Assembly (NCBI RefSeq): GCF_028640845.1
Contig: NC_080539.1
Span: 176,602,736-176,666,735 of the forward strand
Direction: 5' to 3'
Source: Ahaetulla prasina
Lineage: Eukaryota > Chordata > Lepidosauria > Squamata > Colubridae
Length of the DNA stretch: 64,000 nucleotides
A model generated the notes under the pieces. That model did not search any database. It saw nothing but the letters and a program-made list of their open reading frames with translations, and was not told the DNA's origin. The translations under genes were made by a program, and so were the position numbers. Positions 12,065 to 22,599 of the stretch are shown here, piece after piece (position 1 is the stretch's first letter; the number at the start of each line of letters is the position of its first letter).

Positions 12065-12372
12065 CTAAAAGCATCAGACAGACCTGGAGGTAAGAAAGTA
12101 AATAACTGGAAATTTTCAAAAGCCAAGTATCTTAGTATTCTTCAGGCGTTTTGGACCATAACTCCCATCAGTCCTACATACTCATAGTCTCAATATTAAG
12201 ACTATGAAAGTCGCATTTCCCAAAAAAAAAAAAGAGGGTACCAGCCTCCCTTGCCTCCCACTATCGAGCTAACGAGCAAGGCAGGAATCATCCCAGGCTC
12301 AGCCATGATTCCTCCAAGTTCGCCTCTTGACCAGGAAGCTCAGGTAGGAAGCCCCCCCCCCGAATTCCTCAC

Positions 12373-12908
12373 CTTGCAAGGTCCAGGAAAGAGTCCACCG
12401 TCTCCTTATTGGTGGGCATGGCGCCATCCAAGCCCAAGTCTTTGCTATTGAGCTCCCCGGCGCCCACCCCGGGTTTGATGATGAAGGCCAAGGCAATGGC
12501 GAGCGCCGAGGCGATCAAGGTTGTAACCAAGAAGTAGGCGACGGCGATGCCGCCCAGCTTGCCCAGGGACCGCGTGTCCAGGCTGGCCGCTCCGGAGACC
12601 AGACTGCATATCACCAAGGGCAGGATGATCATTTTCAGCATACGGAGCAGCATCTCTCCCGGAAAGGCCAGGTAGGTGATTTGAGCCCGGGTGAGCGGCA
12701 TTTGCCTCATCAGGGCGCCCATGGCCACCCCGACCAGCACGCCGGTTACGGTCAAGATCACGATGCAGTTTTTCCTCAGGAACCGCCCGAAGCTCCGCAG
12801 CTGGAAGAGCTTCAGCCGAGGCTGCTTCACTCCTTCCTCTCCGGCCTCGAAGCCGGTTAGCACCGTCGGCTCCAGAAAGCCATTCCGGCTCTCGGCTGGC
12901 TTCTCCAT
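12373..12908 (-). CDS. SLC1A4: SLC1A4 (ASCT1) first coding exon
   Basis: Encodes the first 178 codons plus two bases of a sodium-dependent neutral amino acid exchanger of the plasma membrane (Ala, Ser, Cys, Thr; SLC1 family). The start ([14 protein letters not shown]) resembles mammalian ASCT1 rather than ASCT2. So do [20 protein letters not shown] (about residues 79-98), [10 protein letters not shown] and GGIAVAYF. Three membrane segments are visible at about residues 47-67, 83-108 and 117-145. The family's conserved SFLDLAR closes the exon. The ATG at 12906-12908 has G at -3 and +4, a strong Kozak context. The exon ends AG|GTGAGG, with the GT at 12372-12371. A 10-base G run (minus strand) follows the donor by about eight bases. 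The remaining exons, which encode the transport core, are outside the window. Function is inferred from family identity. Confidence 0.95.
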
Positions 12909-13860
12909 GCCGGTCGCTTCGGCTGCAGGGGACCACTAGATCCAACCTAACTCAGAAAAGACGCGCAGTCCAAACTGCGGTCCGGGAATGAAAGAGGCGC
13001 TGGACGGGCTGCTGCAGAAGGTTTATAAACGCCTCTTGCCGAGATCCTCTCGGGGGCCAGAGGGAAAAGGTCCGCTCTTTCCAGCCGCCGCGTGCCCTCG
13101 CAACACCCAGCGCCTTTTATGCACGACGCGCCCGCTCACGCACGCCCTGGAGCGCGAGGAAGGCGGCCAGAAGCGGCGGCGGCGGCGCCCTCCCACTCGA
13201 TAAGGCTGATGCAAGGCAGAGGCGCTCTGGGCTCAGCTCCGGCCATCCCCCCCCCTCCCACTCCCCATTCGGACCGCTCCTCCAATCAGTCACTCCGGCG
13301 CGGTAGCCCCCTCCTCTTCGAGAAGCCTCATCCAACTCCACGCGGGGGGTTGCTAGCGAAAGGGATGGGGGCGCTTGGCGACTGAGGAGCGCGAGGGAGG
13401 AGCGAACGGGCTAGGGCGGCGGCGGGACCGGTGGTGGGGTGTCATTCATTTGCAATGTCGGCACGAGAATCCACCCGAGGGAAAACAAGCAAGCAAGCAA
13501 GCGTGCGGAGCGTGGGGAGGGGAGAAGGGACGGGGTTCCTTGGAGTTTTATTTCAGCAGCGTCCCCTCGCCTCCACGCTTTGCCATAAATAGCGAGGCGA
13601 CACAGCGAGAATCGATAAGGAAGCGTCGGGCCAGGGGCGCGCGCTGGTGGCAGAATAACGCAGCAGGACCCTTGACTTCGGACCGTACCACTTCGGATTC
13701 GAAGGGGGAAGCGGTTCTGAAACCTTTTCTCCGCCCCAAACGGTATTTCTTTTCCATTATTAAAAACAAAACAGAAAAGCAAGTGAAAGAAATAGTTCAC
13801 CTGTCGTATTGGCTTCGCCGAGGCAGGGGTGTCTAAAAACCCAAGACAAACGACCCGACG
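12909..13860 (-). promoter_or_regulatory. SLC1A4: SLC1A4 5' UTR and CpG-island promoter
   Basis: The DNA turns strongly GC- and CpG-rich from within exon 1 to about 13.85 kb, unlike its AT-rich surroundings. A TATA-like palindrome GTTTATAAAC sits at 13021-13030, 112 bp above the ATG, which would place a start site near 12.99 kb. A CCAAT box (plus-strand reading) lies at 13282-13286. GC boxes and runs of G or C are frequent. The exact start site cannot be read from sequence. A plus-strand open frame through 13375-13836 looks like a chance product of high GC, and I see no evidence for a divergent gene. Confidence 0.7.
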
Positions 13861-14879
13861 TCTTTTCCGCCTCCCGTGATCTGAAATGGCGCGATCCTTT
13901 GTAGGGGATCCTTCCATCGGCCGACCTGTTTTATCCATTCCAAGGGTTGGTTTGAGGGAATGCGAAGCTCGATGAAACCGGATTCCTTCTGAGCGGCGGC
14001 GACAGCAGCCCGGCTATATACTCTAGATCGAAGGACCGGAGCCGCATTTGTGATTGACAACCAACAGCAGGGCTCAAAAGAGCCCCTTGGACCCTCCAGA
14101 GGGGCAGCCTCGGAAAGTTTGGTCCTCCCATCTGTGACAGGCTGCAGCGCCAGCCACTAGAACAGGCAGATGTATACCTGCTAGATGCGTCTGGGCTGCA
14201 ATGGGCCACACAAGACCCCCAGCCTGCTGCCTACCGGCTGAGAAATGGTAGAGCTGCTTCATGGGTGGGCAGAGGATGGCAGCAGGGAGTGGTTCACCTG
14301 ACCTGATTTTTTTTTCACCTCATTTTGTTGGGGCAGCAATGAATCATAGAAATGGAAAGCTATCCCTTGCAGTCAGACACCCACCCCCCAGAAGTAGCCA
14401 GGCATGCCAGGAACAGGTGCTTCCTTTCCCTCACCACCTGGGCATCCTGCTAGAAAGAACAGGGCCTGCAATCTTCTAAACCAAACATTCTCTAGCCAAG
14501 GGAGAAAGGTGAGGCGGCAGCAGCTGCGGTTCCTTGCTTCAGTTTTGCTACTCCAGCAAGGGGCAGAGACACCTGCCAGCGTAACCCTTGCCCCCCATTT
14601 CCTCCTGTGGCCTGGTAACGCTGCTTATATCTGCCAAGAATAAGCACGGAGAGCAAATTATTCTTTTGCCATCTCTCTGGCTGCTGGATAAAATTACTTG
14701 TGAAGCACTATCGTTGGTCCTCCATGGGAATGAGAATGTGGTAACTGGAGAGAATGCCCTTCATCCCACTGCATTGCATGGATAGAGAAAAGGTAGCTGA
14801 ATAAAGGCCTACATTGCTGAGTTGGTGGCTTGGGTGGCAGCTTTAAGGAACAGTTCCAGTTTATTTTCTCTCCTGGGTA
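13861..14879. other. Upstream flank of SLC1A4, no gene seen
   Basis: Moderate-GC sequence without family-like open frames or repeat termini that I recognise. Confidence 0.5.
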
Positions 14880-15010
14880 ACATGGCAAGTAGATCTGACC
14901 CAATTATTACTCTGACTTGCAGTGAACTCTACATGGAGTTGCCCTTCAAGAATATCAAAAAACTTCAACTGATGCAAAATACAGCACAATCAATTATAAA
15001 ACACCTGAAG
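14880..15010 (+). mobile_element. L2-type LINE fragment (RT C-terminal end)
   Basis: The plus-strand translation includes LYMELPFKNIKKLQLMQNTA, which matches the L2 pattern CNALYLGLP..K..KLQLVQNAAAR. The intact form of that pattern is seen at 61.3-61.6 kb. Only about 40 codons remain. Confidence 0.7.
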
Positions 15011-15014
15011 GCCA

Positions 15015-15116
15015 GAAAAAGTATAAGGAGAGATTCAACCTGCAAATAAGAAATTTTCTGACAATGAGAACAATCAACCAATGGAACAGCTTGCCTTCAG
15101 AAGTTATGGGAGCTTC
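15015..15116 (+). mobile_element. CR1 LINE 3' fragment, left part
   Basis: The sequence AGAAATTTTCTGACAATGAGAA...TGGAACAGCTTGCC parallels the 3' end of the CR1 copy at 21.46-22.28 kb. It is cut at 15116 by the L1 insertion and resumes at 17924. Confidence 0.8.
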
Positions 15117-17906
15117 GGACTTCCGGTTTGGCTCCGCTGTGTTAATGGCGGCAATTTCAGTCCGCCCGTTCTTTGTGATTCTGTGAGAGCTGTTTAGACA
15201 GTGCTAATCTTCTGTCAACAGCTCGTAAATCTCTGCCTCGGGCAAAGAGGGGGAGATGAGCATTTGAACTGAAGTTTGAGCCCCCAAGAAAAGCCCCAGA
15301 ATGATTTCTGGTGGTTTGATGGGAAACGCTCCTTCGATAGTTCAAAAAAGCTCCAGAGTCCAGAACGCCTCTGCAAAAGCAGAGCAAAACGCAGCGTCCA
15401 TCTCCGTGACTGAAGAGGATTTATGATAAATTTTCAACACGGAAGAATCGAAAGCAGGAAGGCTGGCATTTGCTTGTAAGATGATTTTAACTCCCTGACA
15501 GAGAAGTTATTTGAAGAGTGGAGATGAAGAAAGATGGCGTTTTGTTTTTTGAAAGTGAAAGCTAAGGAAATGCTGATTACAATTGCTGGTGTGGAACCTC
15601 TAAGAAGAAAATAACAAGATTTTTTTTTTCTAAATGGAATCTATTTCTTTTTTTATTATCTTTTTTTTTTACAGTGTTTAATTTATTGGGTTTTTTTTTT
15701 CTTTTTATTCCCTCCCCCTTTTTTTTTTCTTCTTCTTCTTCTTGATATTACTTAGTTTAAAAATGGCTTTTAAGCAAAGAGATTTAACCACTTCTAAATT
15801 ATTGGAAATATCTTCACTTCAGGTACGGAAATTGAAAGAAGATATTAAAGACAGTCTAAGGAATTTTTTACAGGAGCTTATGGAGGCTCATCTTTCAGAA
15901 ATAGATCAAAAATTTAATGAAATGGAGAGAGAAATACTGGATTTTAAAGATTTGGTGGAAGAGCAGAGTAAGGAGATGAAAAAATTAAAGGAATCAATTA
16001 CTCCATTATTGTTATCTAGTACACAGACAGAAGAAAGACTGAATGAATTTAACCAAATTAATTTAGATTTGCAAAGGAAAATAGATGAAGTTCAAATTAA
16101 TTTGAATTTAGAAAATAAAATAGATGATATTCAGGTTAAGGCTGATAAGGCAGAGGAAGAAAGGGTTATATTACAATATAAATTAATGGAATATGCTATA
16201 AGGGTAAGGGTTTAAGAGAATTTAAAGAGGAAAATTTCAAAGAGATTTTTATTCAGGCCTTTGCCCAGATAGAGGGAATGGAACCAGAAGATTTTGAAGT
16301 TAATATTGAAAAATTTTATCGTGTTAATTCCTGGTGGGCAAGGCAGAAGTGTTTACCGAGAGATGTGGTTATTTTATTTTACAAATAAGAGGATTAGGTA
16401 TGGAATTTTGCAAGCATTTTATAAAAATAAATTACAAATATTAGGACAAGATATAATAATGATGAAGGAAATTCCTCCTAAAATGTTAAGAAAGAGAAAA
16501 GAATTTGCCTTTCTGGTGGATGAGCTTAAGAAACATCAGATATATTTTAGATGGGAGGTTCCAGCAGGTTTAACACTGAATTATAAAGGAAAAAGTATTT
16601 TCTCAATACAATTTGTAAAGCACGAGATTTTTATACTAATGTATTAAAGATTGGGAATTCTTTGTTAACAGATGTTAAGTTGAATGGTGAATAGATGGTT
16701 GAAAATGTGTAAGATAGAAGAAGGAGGAGAATGTTTAACTTTATTAAATATGATTATGGTTAATTTTTGTAAATGACTTATTGTGGATATAAATGTGTAA
16801 TTTTAGGGGTACTATATGATATATTAAAGGTATAAAGGAATAGGAAGATGGAATATTGTTTAATTTTGGAGGATAGATAGTAAAATTTAGGAACTTGGAT
16901 TAAATATTATATTTAAGAGATGGATGTAATGTTAATTAGAATGTAATTGTTATAATAGATATATTGTGGATGATATAGGTGTAATTTTAACAATGTTATT
17001 TGACATAAGTAAGGTAAAGTGAAGATTTTAATTATTACAATTGACACTTTGGATATTTGTAATATTATTTGTTGTATATATAAATGTTAAAGATGTGAAA
17101 AGATGGACTATTGCTTACCCCTGAAGGTTGGACAGAAAAATTAAAGAAACTAAGTCGGAAATATGAACTATTTTTGAGAGATTGCTAAGGAAGAAAGACA
17201 TTTTAGAAGAAACCTTGGTGAATATTGGAAGATGGAATGTTGTTTTGATATTGATTGATGAAGGTTGGATATTAAAACTACGTACTTTATTCAAGAATAA
17301 ACACTAACTCAATTGGAAACTTTGGAGAATTCTAGGAGTGGAATGGTCTGATATATAATGGAGTGGAAGAAAAGTATCTTCTTTGTCTTTGGAAGGGGAG
17401 TGGAGGTTTTAAGGAACGACTATGGATTATGATTTGTGCTAGATTTTAATTTTGTTGTTAGTTTTATACCCTGTACTCGGTTCTCGGAAGTCCTGGGGGT
17501 GGGGAGGAAGGAAGGGAGGGGAGGGGTAGAAAATGGATTGATAGTTAATGTACAAAGATGATTGAAGATGTATAATTAATGTAAGATCGGACCTGCCTGG
17601 TTACTACTTTAGAATGAAGGGAAAGAAGGAGTAGAAGAGAGAAGGAGGAAAGAGAAGAGGAGGAGGAGGAAAGGAAGGAAGGAAGAGGGGAAGAGGGAGA
17701 AGAAAGGAATAGGGAGGAAAGAGGAGAGGATGTAGATAAGAGAGGGGGAGGATGGTTATGGAAAGTAGAAGAAGGTAAAGAAGGAGAGTAAAAGGAAAAG
17801 GAAGGGGGTGGTGACCAGGCAGATCCGATTAATTGTATATGAGGGTACATTAAATATGTTATTGGATAAGAATGTCAAAATAAAACTTTTTAAAACAAAA
17901 AAAAAA
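15117..17906 (+). mobile_element. ORF1-only L1 element (half-L1 type)
   Basis: A 2.79-kb element flanked by a perfect 17-bp duplication (15100-15116 and 17907-17923, GAAGTTATGGGAGCTTC) and ending in a poly-A run. It has a GC-rich 5' leader (15117 to about 15420), T-rich tracts, an L1 ORF1-like region (15763-16647) and a long 3' region with a purine tract (about 17590-17800). No endonuclease or reverse transcriptase (ORF2) is present between ORF1 and the 3' end. ORF2-less L1 derivatives are known from mammals as HAL1. The clean target duplication shows it moved as this short form and was not deleted in place. It landed in a CR1 3' end. Confidence 0.85.
15763..16647 (+). pseudogene. L1 ORF1p-like protein, two frameshifts
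   Basis: The first 150 codons from the ATG at 15763 are strongly coiled-coil (heptads such as LVEEQSKEMKKLKESI and LENKIDDIQVKADKAEEE). The frame then shifts near 16205, continues in another frame (EFKEENFKEIFIQAFAQIEG, then PRDVVILF) and returns by about 16385 to IRYGILQAFYKNKLQILGQD and YFRWEVPAGLTLNYKGKS. That order, coiled coil then RRM-like then C-terminal domain, is the L1 ORF1p plan: an RNA-binding chaperone that coats L1 RNA. The frameshifts make this copy non-functional. Confidence 0.82.
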
Positions 17907-17923
17907 GAAGTTATGGGAGCTTC

Positions 17924-18318
17924 ATCACTGGAAGCTTTCAAGAAGACACTGGATTGGATGACTGGACTGGACTGGACTGGACTGGACTGGACTGGAATGG
18001 AATAGAATAGAATAGAATAGAATAGAATAGAATAGAATAGAATAGAATAGAATTTTTTATTGGCCAAGTGTAATTGGATACAGAAGGAATTTGTCTTGAA
18101 AGAACTTTATGTTTCAGTGTACATAAAAGAAAAGATACGTTCATCAAAAATCCTAAGGTACAACACTTAATGATAGTCATAGGGAACAAATAAGCAATTA
18201 GGAAACAATATCAATATAAATCGTCATCTGTCAGAAATGGTGTAGTAGGGTCTCCTGCTTGGGTGGGAGGTTGACCTACAAGGTCCCTTCCAACTCTGTT
18301 AATCTCTAATGCACAATC
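17924..18318 (+). mobile_element. CR1 LINE 3' fragment, right part
   Basis: Continues the fragment at 15015-15116. It ends in the diagnostic CR1 segment (GGTCCCTTCCAACTCTGTTA) at about 18300 and is split again at about 17965-18219 by a reversed LINE tail and its microsatellite. Confidence 0.82.
17958..18219 (-). mobile_element. LINE 3' tail with (AATAG)n/(ACTGG)n microsatellite
   Basis: On the minus strand this reads TGTACACTGAAAC...CCAATTACACTTGGCCAATAAAAAATT and then (CTATT)n. It matches the LINE 3' ends at 24.23-24.31 kb and 61.93-62.05 kb. The pentamer array (AATAG, 17999-18052) merges into a second pentamer array (ACTGG, about 17960-17998). Confidence 0.85.
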
Positions 18319-18899
18319 AATTATATTTATGTCAAACACATTACACATCTGCATTAGTTACAAGATTGTTCCTAGGTCCAATATAGTTGCTGATATTGAC
18401 CTTTAAAAACTACCAAGGCACGAGGGTGGGTGATTTGAGGGACTATCTTTCCCTGTTTTCATCCACCTGCTCCACCAGATCTAATAGAATGGACATGTTG
18501 TGGTTCTATTTTTCTAGAGAGCTACATTTGGCAGACCCTAGGTAGCAGACTGTGACTCTCCATGCCGTGAAAGTCACCAGAAAGTCTACCGTAGTTGCCT
18601 CTTGAAAAAGCACCTTTGGGACAACCATGATCTGGATGACTGAGAATCTCCATAGACATTCTCCATGCTCTGGAATTTCTCCCTCCCCCACCCCACACCC
18701 CCAAAGTGAGAATGGCTTTATCGCTTCTAAGTTTTCCAAGGTTCCTCAGCACCTGATTATTTTTGTTTTTAGCTGTTTTTATGGTTTTTAAAGATCTTGG
18801 TGTTCATTAATGATAAGGATTTTAGATATTTATTTTATTTTTGTCGTATAGTGCCCAGAGTCACTCTTCTGCTTGTGAGAAGAGCACCTGTATAAAGTC
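18319..18899. other. No gene seen
   Basis: Unique-looking sequence with no recognisable open frame, repeat end or RNA gene. Confidence 0.45.
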
Positions 18900-18904
18900 C
18901 TCTA

Positions 18905-19345
18905 CTTCCAACTTTCATTTAGTGAACATGTGAAGTTACAATGGCACTGAAAAAAGTGACTTATGATCATTTTTCACATGACCATTTCAGCATACCCATG
19001 ATTATGTGATCAAAAGTTGGCTGCTTGACAAATGGCATGTATTTTTTATTATTATTATTTACATTTATATCCTGCCCTTCTCCGAAGACTCAGGACAGCT
19101 TACAGTGTGTTTATTTATGATGGTTGCAGGGTCATGTGATCATCTTTTGTGACCCTCTGTCGAGCAGAGTTAATTGGGAAGCCAGATTCACTTAACACCC
19201 ATGTTAACTAACTTAACAATTGGGGTGATTCACTTAACAGCTGTGGCAAGAAAGATCATAAAGTGGGACAAAATTCACTTAACAACTATTATCTTGCTTA
19301 GCAACAGAAATGTTGGGCTTAGTTGTGGTCATAAATCAATTATCT
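18905..19345 (+). mobile_element. Palindromic-ended MITE copy with L2 tail inserted
   Basis: Shares the motifs GTGAAGTTACAATGGCACTG, GGTTGCAGGGTCATGTGATC and ATTCACTTAACA with copies at 37.14, 50.10 and 58.40/62.05 kb. About 19044-19118 is a short L2-type 3' end (CCTGCCCTTCTCCGAAGACTC) preceded by (ATT)n, inserted inside it. Confidence 0.7.
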
Positions 19346-19520
19346 GTAGATAAGTATTAGGGAAATTAGTAACTACATCCTCCAACCAGCAACTCTGTTC
19401 ATTCATCTCCCACAAGCAAGCTGTAGCTACTGCTGTCTTCCTTTGCCCTCTCCAGCCAAGTGTGGGTAAGATTGAGTTGGGAGATAAACAAGGAGAAGAG
19501 GACTTGGGGACAACCAAGAT

Positions 19521-20482
19521 TAAAGTGACCAGATTTCAGCGATGGCAAAGCGGGACACCATTGGTGGGGGGGTTGCGCATGCACGCTGAGTCTTGCAACC
19601 TGCCTGAAGGAGGAGGAGCGGCTGCTGCTTCTCCGCTCTTCCAGGCAGGCTCGGATCTCCTCGGATCTCCTCTCCGCTCTTCTGTTCCTCTCGGGTGAAG
19701 TCAAGCGGCGTCTCTCCTCCCTCTCGCGCCCTGTCATGTCCCACTCCTCCGCTGACGGCCGGGTCAGGGAAATCCGAATCAGGCTTGCCTCTGCAGCTCT
19801 GCCCAAAGTCCTAGCAAAGTCCTCAGAGCAGGCAGGAGACCAGTAAGTGACTTCAGCAAGATAAGTTCGACTTTGCCTGACTCAGAGACTGCCGGAAAGC
19901 AGATCCTTTATATAGGCCATGGGGTGTGGCTCCATGACTCAGCACTCATTAAGGCCTGCCCCTCCCTTCCTTCTGTTGCCTCCGCCTATCCAATCTTCTG
20001 ATGCGAGGGTCACGCCAATCAGCTGTTGTTGGAAGTAAACTTTCCTCAGGCTCACATGCTGTGGAGGAGGGGGAGGGGTCTAGCTGCTCCGTTTGCCTGG
20101 GCATGGAGCCAGGGCTGGGGCCGGGGGATGCTCCCTCCTCTGCAGCCTGCTTGGGCATGGAGCCAGGGCTGGGACCGGGAGGTGCCCCCTCCTCTGCAGC
20201 TTGTCTGGGCATGGAGCCAGAACTGGGGCCGGGAGGCATACATTCCTCCGTGTTCGGGAGCAGATAAGCAGACCCCGGCTGCGGTGAGAGTGGACAAGAC
20301 ACAACACGCCCCCTTCTCCGCCACTCCCCCTTCTCCGCCTCCTCCTCTTGCGTTGCCGCCTCCCATTTTCAGAATGGGAGTGAAACAACAACAAAAATCG
20401 GGACTTTTTGGAATTGCTGCGGGACGCGGGACAAATTATTAAAAAGCGGGACTGTCCCGCCAAAAGCGGGACAGTCACTATA
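19521..20482 (+). mobile_element. hAT-like non-autonomous element split by a solo LTR
   Basis: Ends are TAAAGTGACCAGA on the left and a matching inverted ...AGTCACTATA on the right. The 8-bp duplication ACCAAGAT flanks both ends (19513-19520 and 20483-20490). An 8-bp duplication plus these ends suggest the hAT superfamily. A shorter relative lies at 51495-51875. After removal of the 575-bp LTR and one 5-bp copy the element would be about 380 bp. Confidence 0.8.
19732..20306 (-). mobile_element. Solo LTR, family X copy 2
   Basis: A 575-bp LTR with TGTTGTG...CATGACA ends on the minus strand and a 5-bp duplication CGCCC (19727-19731 and 20307-20311). A TATA box (CTATATAAAG on the minus strand) lies at about 19905-19914. 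The part upstream of the TATA box is open in one frame from the LTR start to a stop at 19949-19951, about 117 codons. That frame has Pro/Gly/Ser-rich repeats (PGPSPGSMP three times) and then a basic tail (RIRRLDRRRQQKEG). A solo LTR is what remains after recombination between the two LTRs of a retrovirus-like element. Relatives are at 36315-36897 and 56489-57046. Confidence 0.85.
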
Positions 20483-21459
20483 ACCAAGATCTTTCACAAA
20501 CTTGGAATGGGCTATGATGAGTTTCTAGGAACAAAGCTGCTTGGTGTCATAATCTTTATACCACATGATGCTATTTTGACCAGTGATAGGATAATGCATA
20601 CAAATGAGGAGGCGTAAACAAGCAAACCCAACTTGCAGGAGAGTAATTCTAAGAATTCAAATCCTCACGAATGGTTGGTTAGAAAAGACAAGAGTGTAAT
20701 ATACATTTACTTTTGAACAACTGATCGTAGTGTTACAAAACTATAAATAAGCTAAAATATTGATCTTGTCAGTCACTCTTCTATGCTCTGCACTAATTTC
20801 AAGTTCATTGACAAGTTGAAATTTTCAATAACAGAAATGAAATTTAGGATGTTCATTCTATTGAAGCCAATAGAAATGATTAGACCTTTCCTTATTTCAT
20901 ATTACATACTCAGAATGGTTTGAATCTGTGTAGTTTTTCACACTTTATGACATAGATTGATTATGTGAAGTTGGTTTCAGCTCCTAGTAACCACATAAAT
21001 AGATTTTGTCTAGGAACTTGATGAGTGCAAGGCTATATTTCTCAAAATGAGCTCTGTCAATATAATTAAAGCATGTATACAAGAATTCCTACTAGTTCCA
21101 TGAATTCTTTCTGGACCAGATAGTCTTATAAAGGTGGTATAATGTTGGAAGGCACTCCAGGAAGTATTTTATTCCTATTCCCAATTCTAAAACTGGTGTC
21201 AGAAAGTATTTTAATAAGAAGCATTTAATTTGAAAATAAAACTATTTATAAATTCCTTGACCTGCCAGTAACCAGAGGAAACAATGTTACAAAAATGAGA
21301 CAATATTGCAAATACAAATATTGTGAGACTAAACCTAGCCCACAGGTGACACCCTTACTAGAGTTGATTAGATCATACACAGAATAAACAAACAGAGGAA
21401 ATTCTTTAGAATATTGACTTCCTTTGATACACAGGGACAGCGCCCAGCATCATATACAT

Positions 21460-22282
21460 CATTCCTAGAGTGTTGGCAGGAATAGCCAACACTCCAGAAG
21501 ATAGGCTCAAGATACAGGAGGATCATGACAGACTTGAACATTGGGCGCTATCTAACAAAATGAAATTCAATAGTGAAAAAAGTAAGGTTCTACATTTAGG
21601 CAAAAAAAAAAAACAACCCAAAATGCACAGGTACTTGCTCAATAGTAGTAACTGTGAGAGGGATCTTGGAGTCCTAGTGGAGAACCATTTAGATATGAGC
21701 CAGCAGTGTGCAGCAGCTGCCAAAAAAGCCAACACAGTTCTGGGCTGCATAAATAGAGGGATAGAATCAAGATCACATGAAGTGTTAATACCACTTTATA
21801 ATTGCATTCAGTTTTGGTCGCCACAATGTAAAAAAGATGTTGAGACTCTAGAAAGAGTGCAGAGAAGAGCTACAAAGATGATTAGGGGACTGGAGGCTAA
21901 AACATATGAAGAATGGTTGCAGGAACTGGGTATGTCTAGGTATGTCTAGTTTAATGAAAAGAAGGACTAGGGGAGACATCTCAGGGGTTGCCACAAAGAA
22001 GAGGGAGTCAAACTATTCTCCAAAGCACCTGAGGGTAGAACAAGAAGCAATGGGTGGAAACTACTCAAGGAGAGAAGCAATTTAGAACTAAGGAGAAATT
22101 TCCTGACAGTTAGAACAATTAATAAGTGGAACAACTTGCCTGCCGAAGTTGTGAATGCTCCAACACTGGAAATTTTTAACAAAATGTTGGATAACCCTTT
22201 GTCTGAAATGGTGTAGGGTTTCCTGCCTGGGCAGGGGGTTAGACTAGAAGACCTCCAAGGTCCCTTCCAATTCTGTTATTAT
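21460..22282 (+). mobile_element. CR1 LINE, 5'-truncated
   Basis: Encodes the C-terminal part of CR1 reverse transcriptase (DRLEHWALSNKMKFNSEKSK, then RDLGVLVENHLDMSQQCAAA and ERVQRRATKMIRGLE). It ends with the CR1 3' signature GGTTAGACTAGAAGACCTCC and a short ATT-type tail. The matching site in the other LTR (about 24484-24490) lacks it, which gives the empty site. The reading frame has a stop after codon 159 of the open part and continues degraded. Confidence 0.9.
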
Positions 22283-22599
22283 GAAAAGAGAAAATCTATA
22301 TAACTACTAAATTTACTTAAAAACTGTTTCCCAGGAGAATCACATGTCTGCCAGAATAAACACTTTAAGAAACATTTTCACATACACATTTTTCCTCTAA
22401 AAACTTTCAACCTTAACCACCCCAATTTTGTAAACTACCTTTCGAAAGTTGTGTTTTCTGTGCTATGCTCTCAAAAATAAACTACCTCCTCTCCAAGCAA
22501 CAGTCCATGTGTCAGCATTTTCTCTTGACATTCCCCTCAGACACATTCAATGCTTAACTACACTCTTTTCTAACGAAACAGACTTCCTTCACCCAGATT

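Larger units (their letters stand above)
1..12372 (-). other. SLC1A4: Start of SLC1A4 intron 1 (inferred)
   Basis: The exon at 12373-12908 is on the minus strand and ends in a splice donor, so everything to its left should be intron until exon 2. I looked on the minus strand for the conserved continuation of the family after the exon-1 end (a segment beginning NLFPSNLV in the human protein) and did not find it, so exon 2 probably lies outside the window. Positions 1-2715 hold no recognisable gene. A pyrimidine stretch with two poly-C runs near 2146-2195, followed by AATAAA, might be a worn L1 3' end. Confidence 0.6.

Noticed and set aside
1..12372. Further SLC1A4 exons
   Set aside because: No minus-strand frame shows the transporter core motifs expected after exon 1. 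A very short exon could have been missed.
13375..13836. A 153-codon plus-strand open frame opposite the SLC1A4 promoter, possibly a divergent gene
   Set aside because: Composition is typical of a CpG island, there is no domain-like sequence, and a long minus-strand frame overlaps it. GC-rich DNA has few stops by chance.
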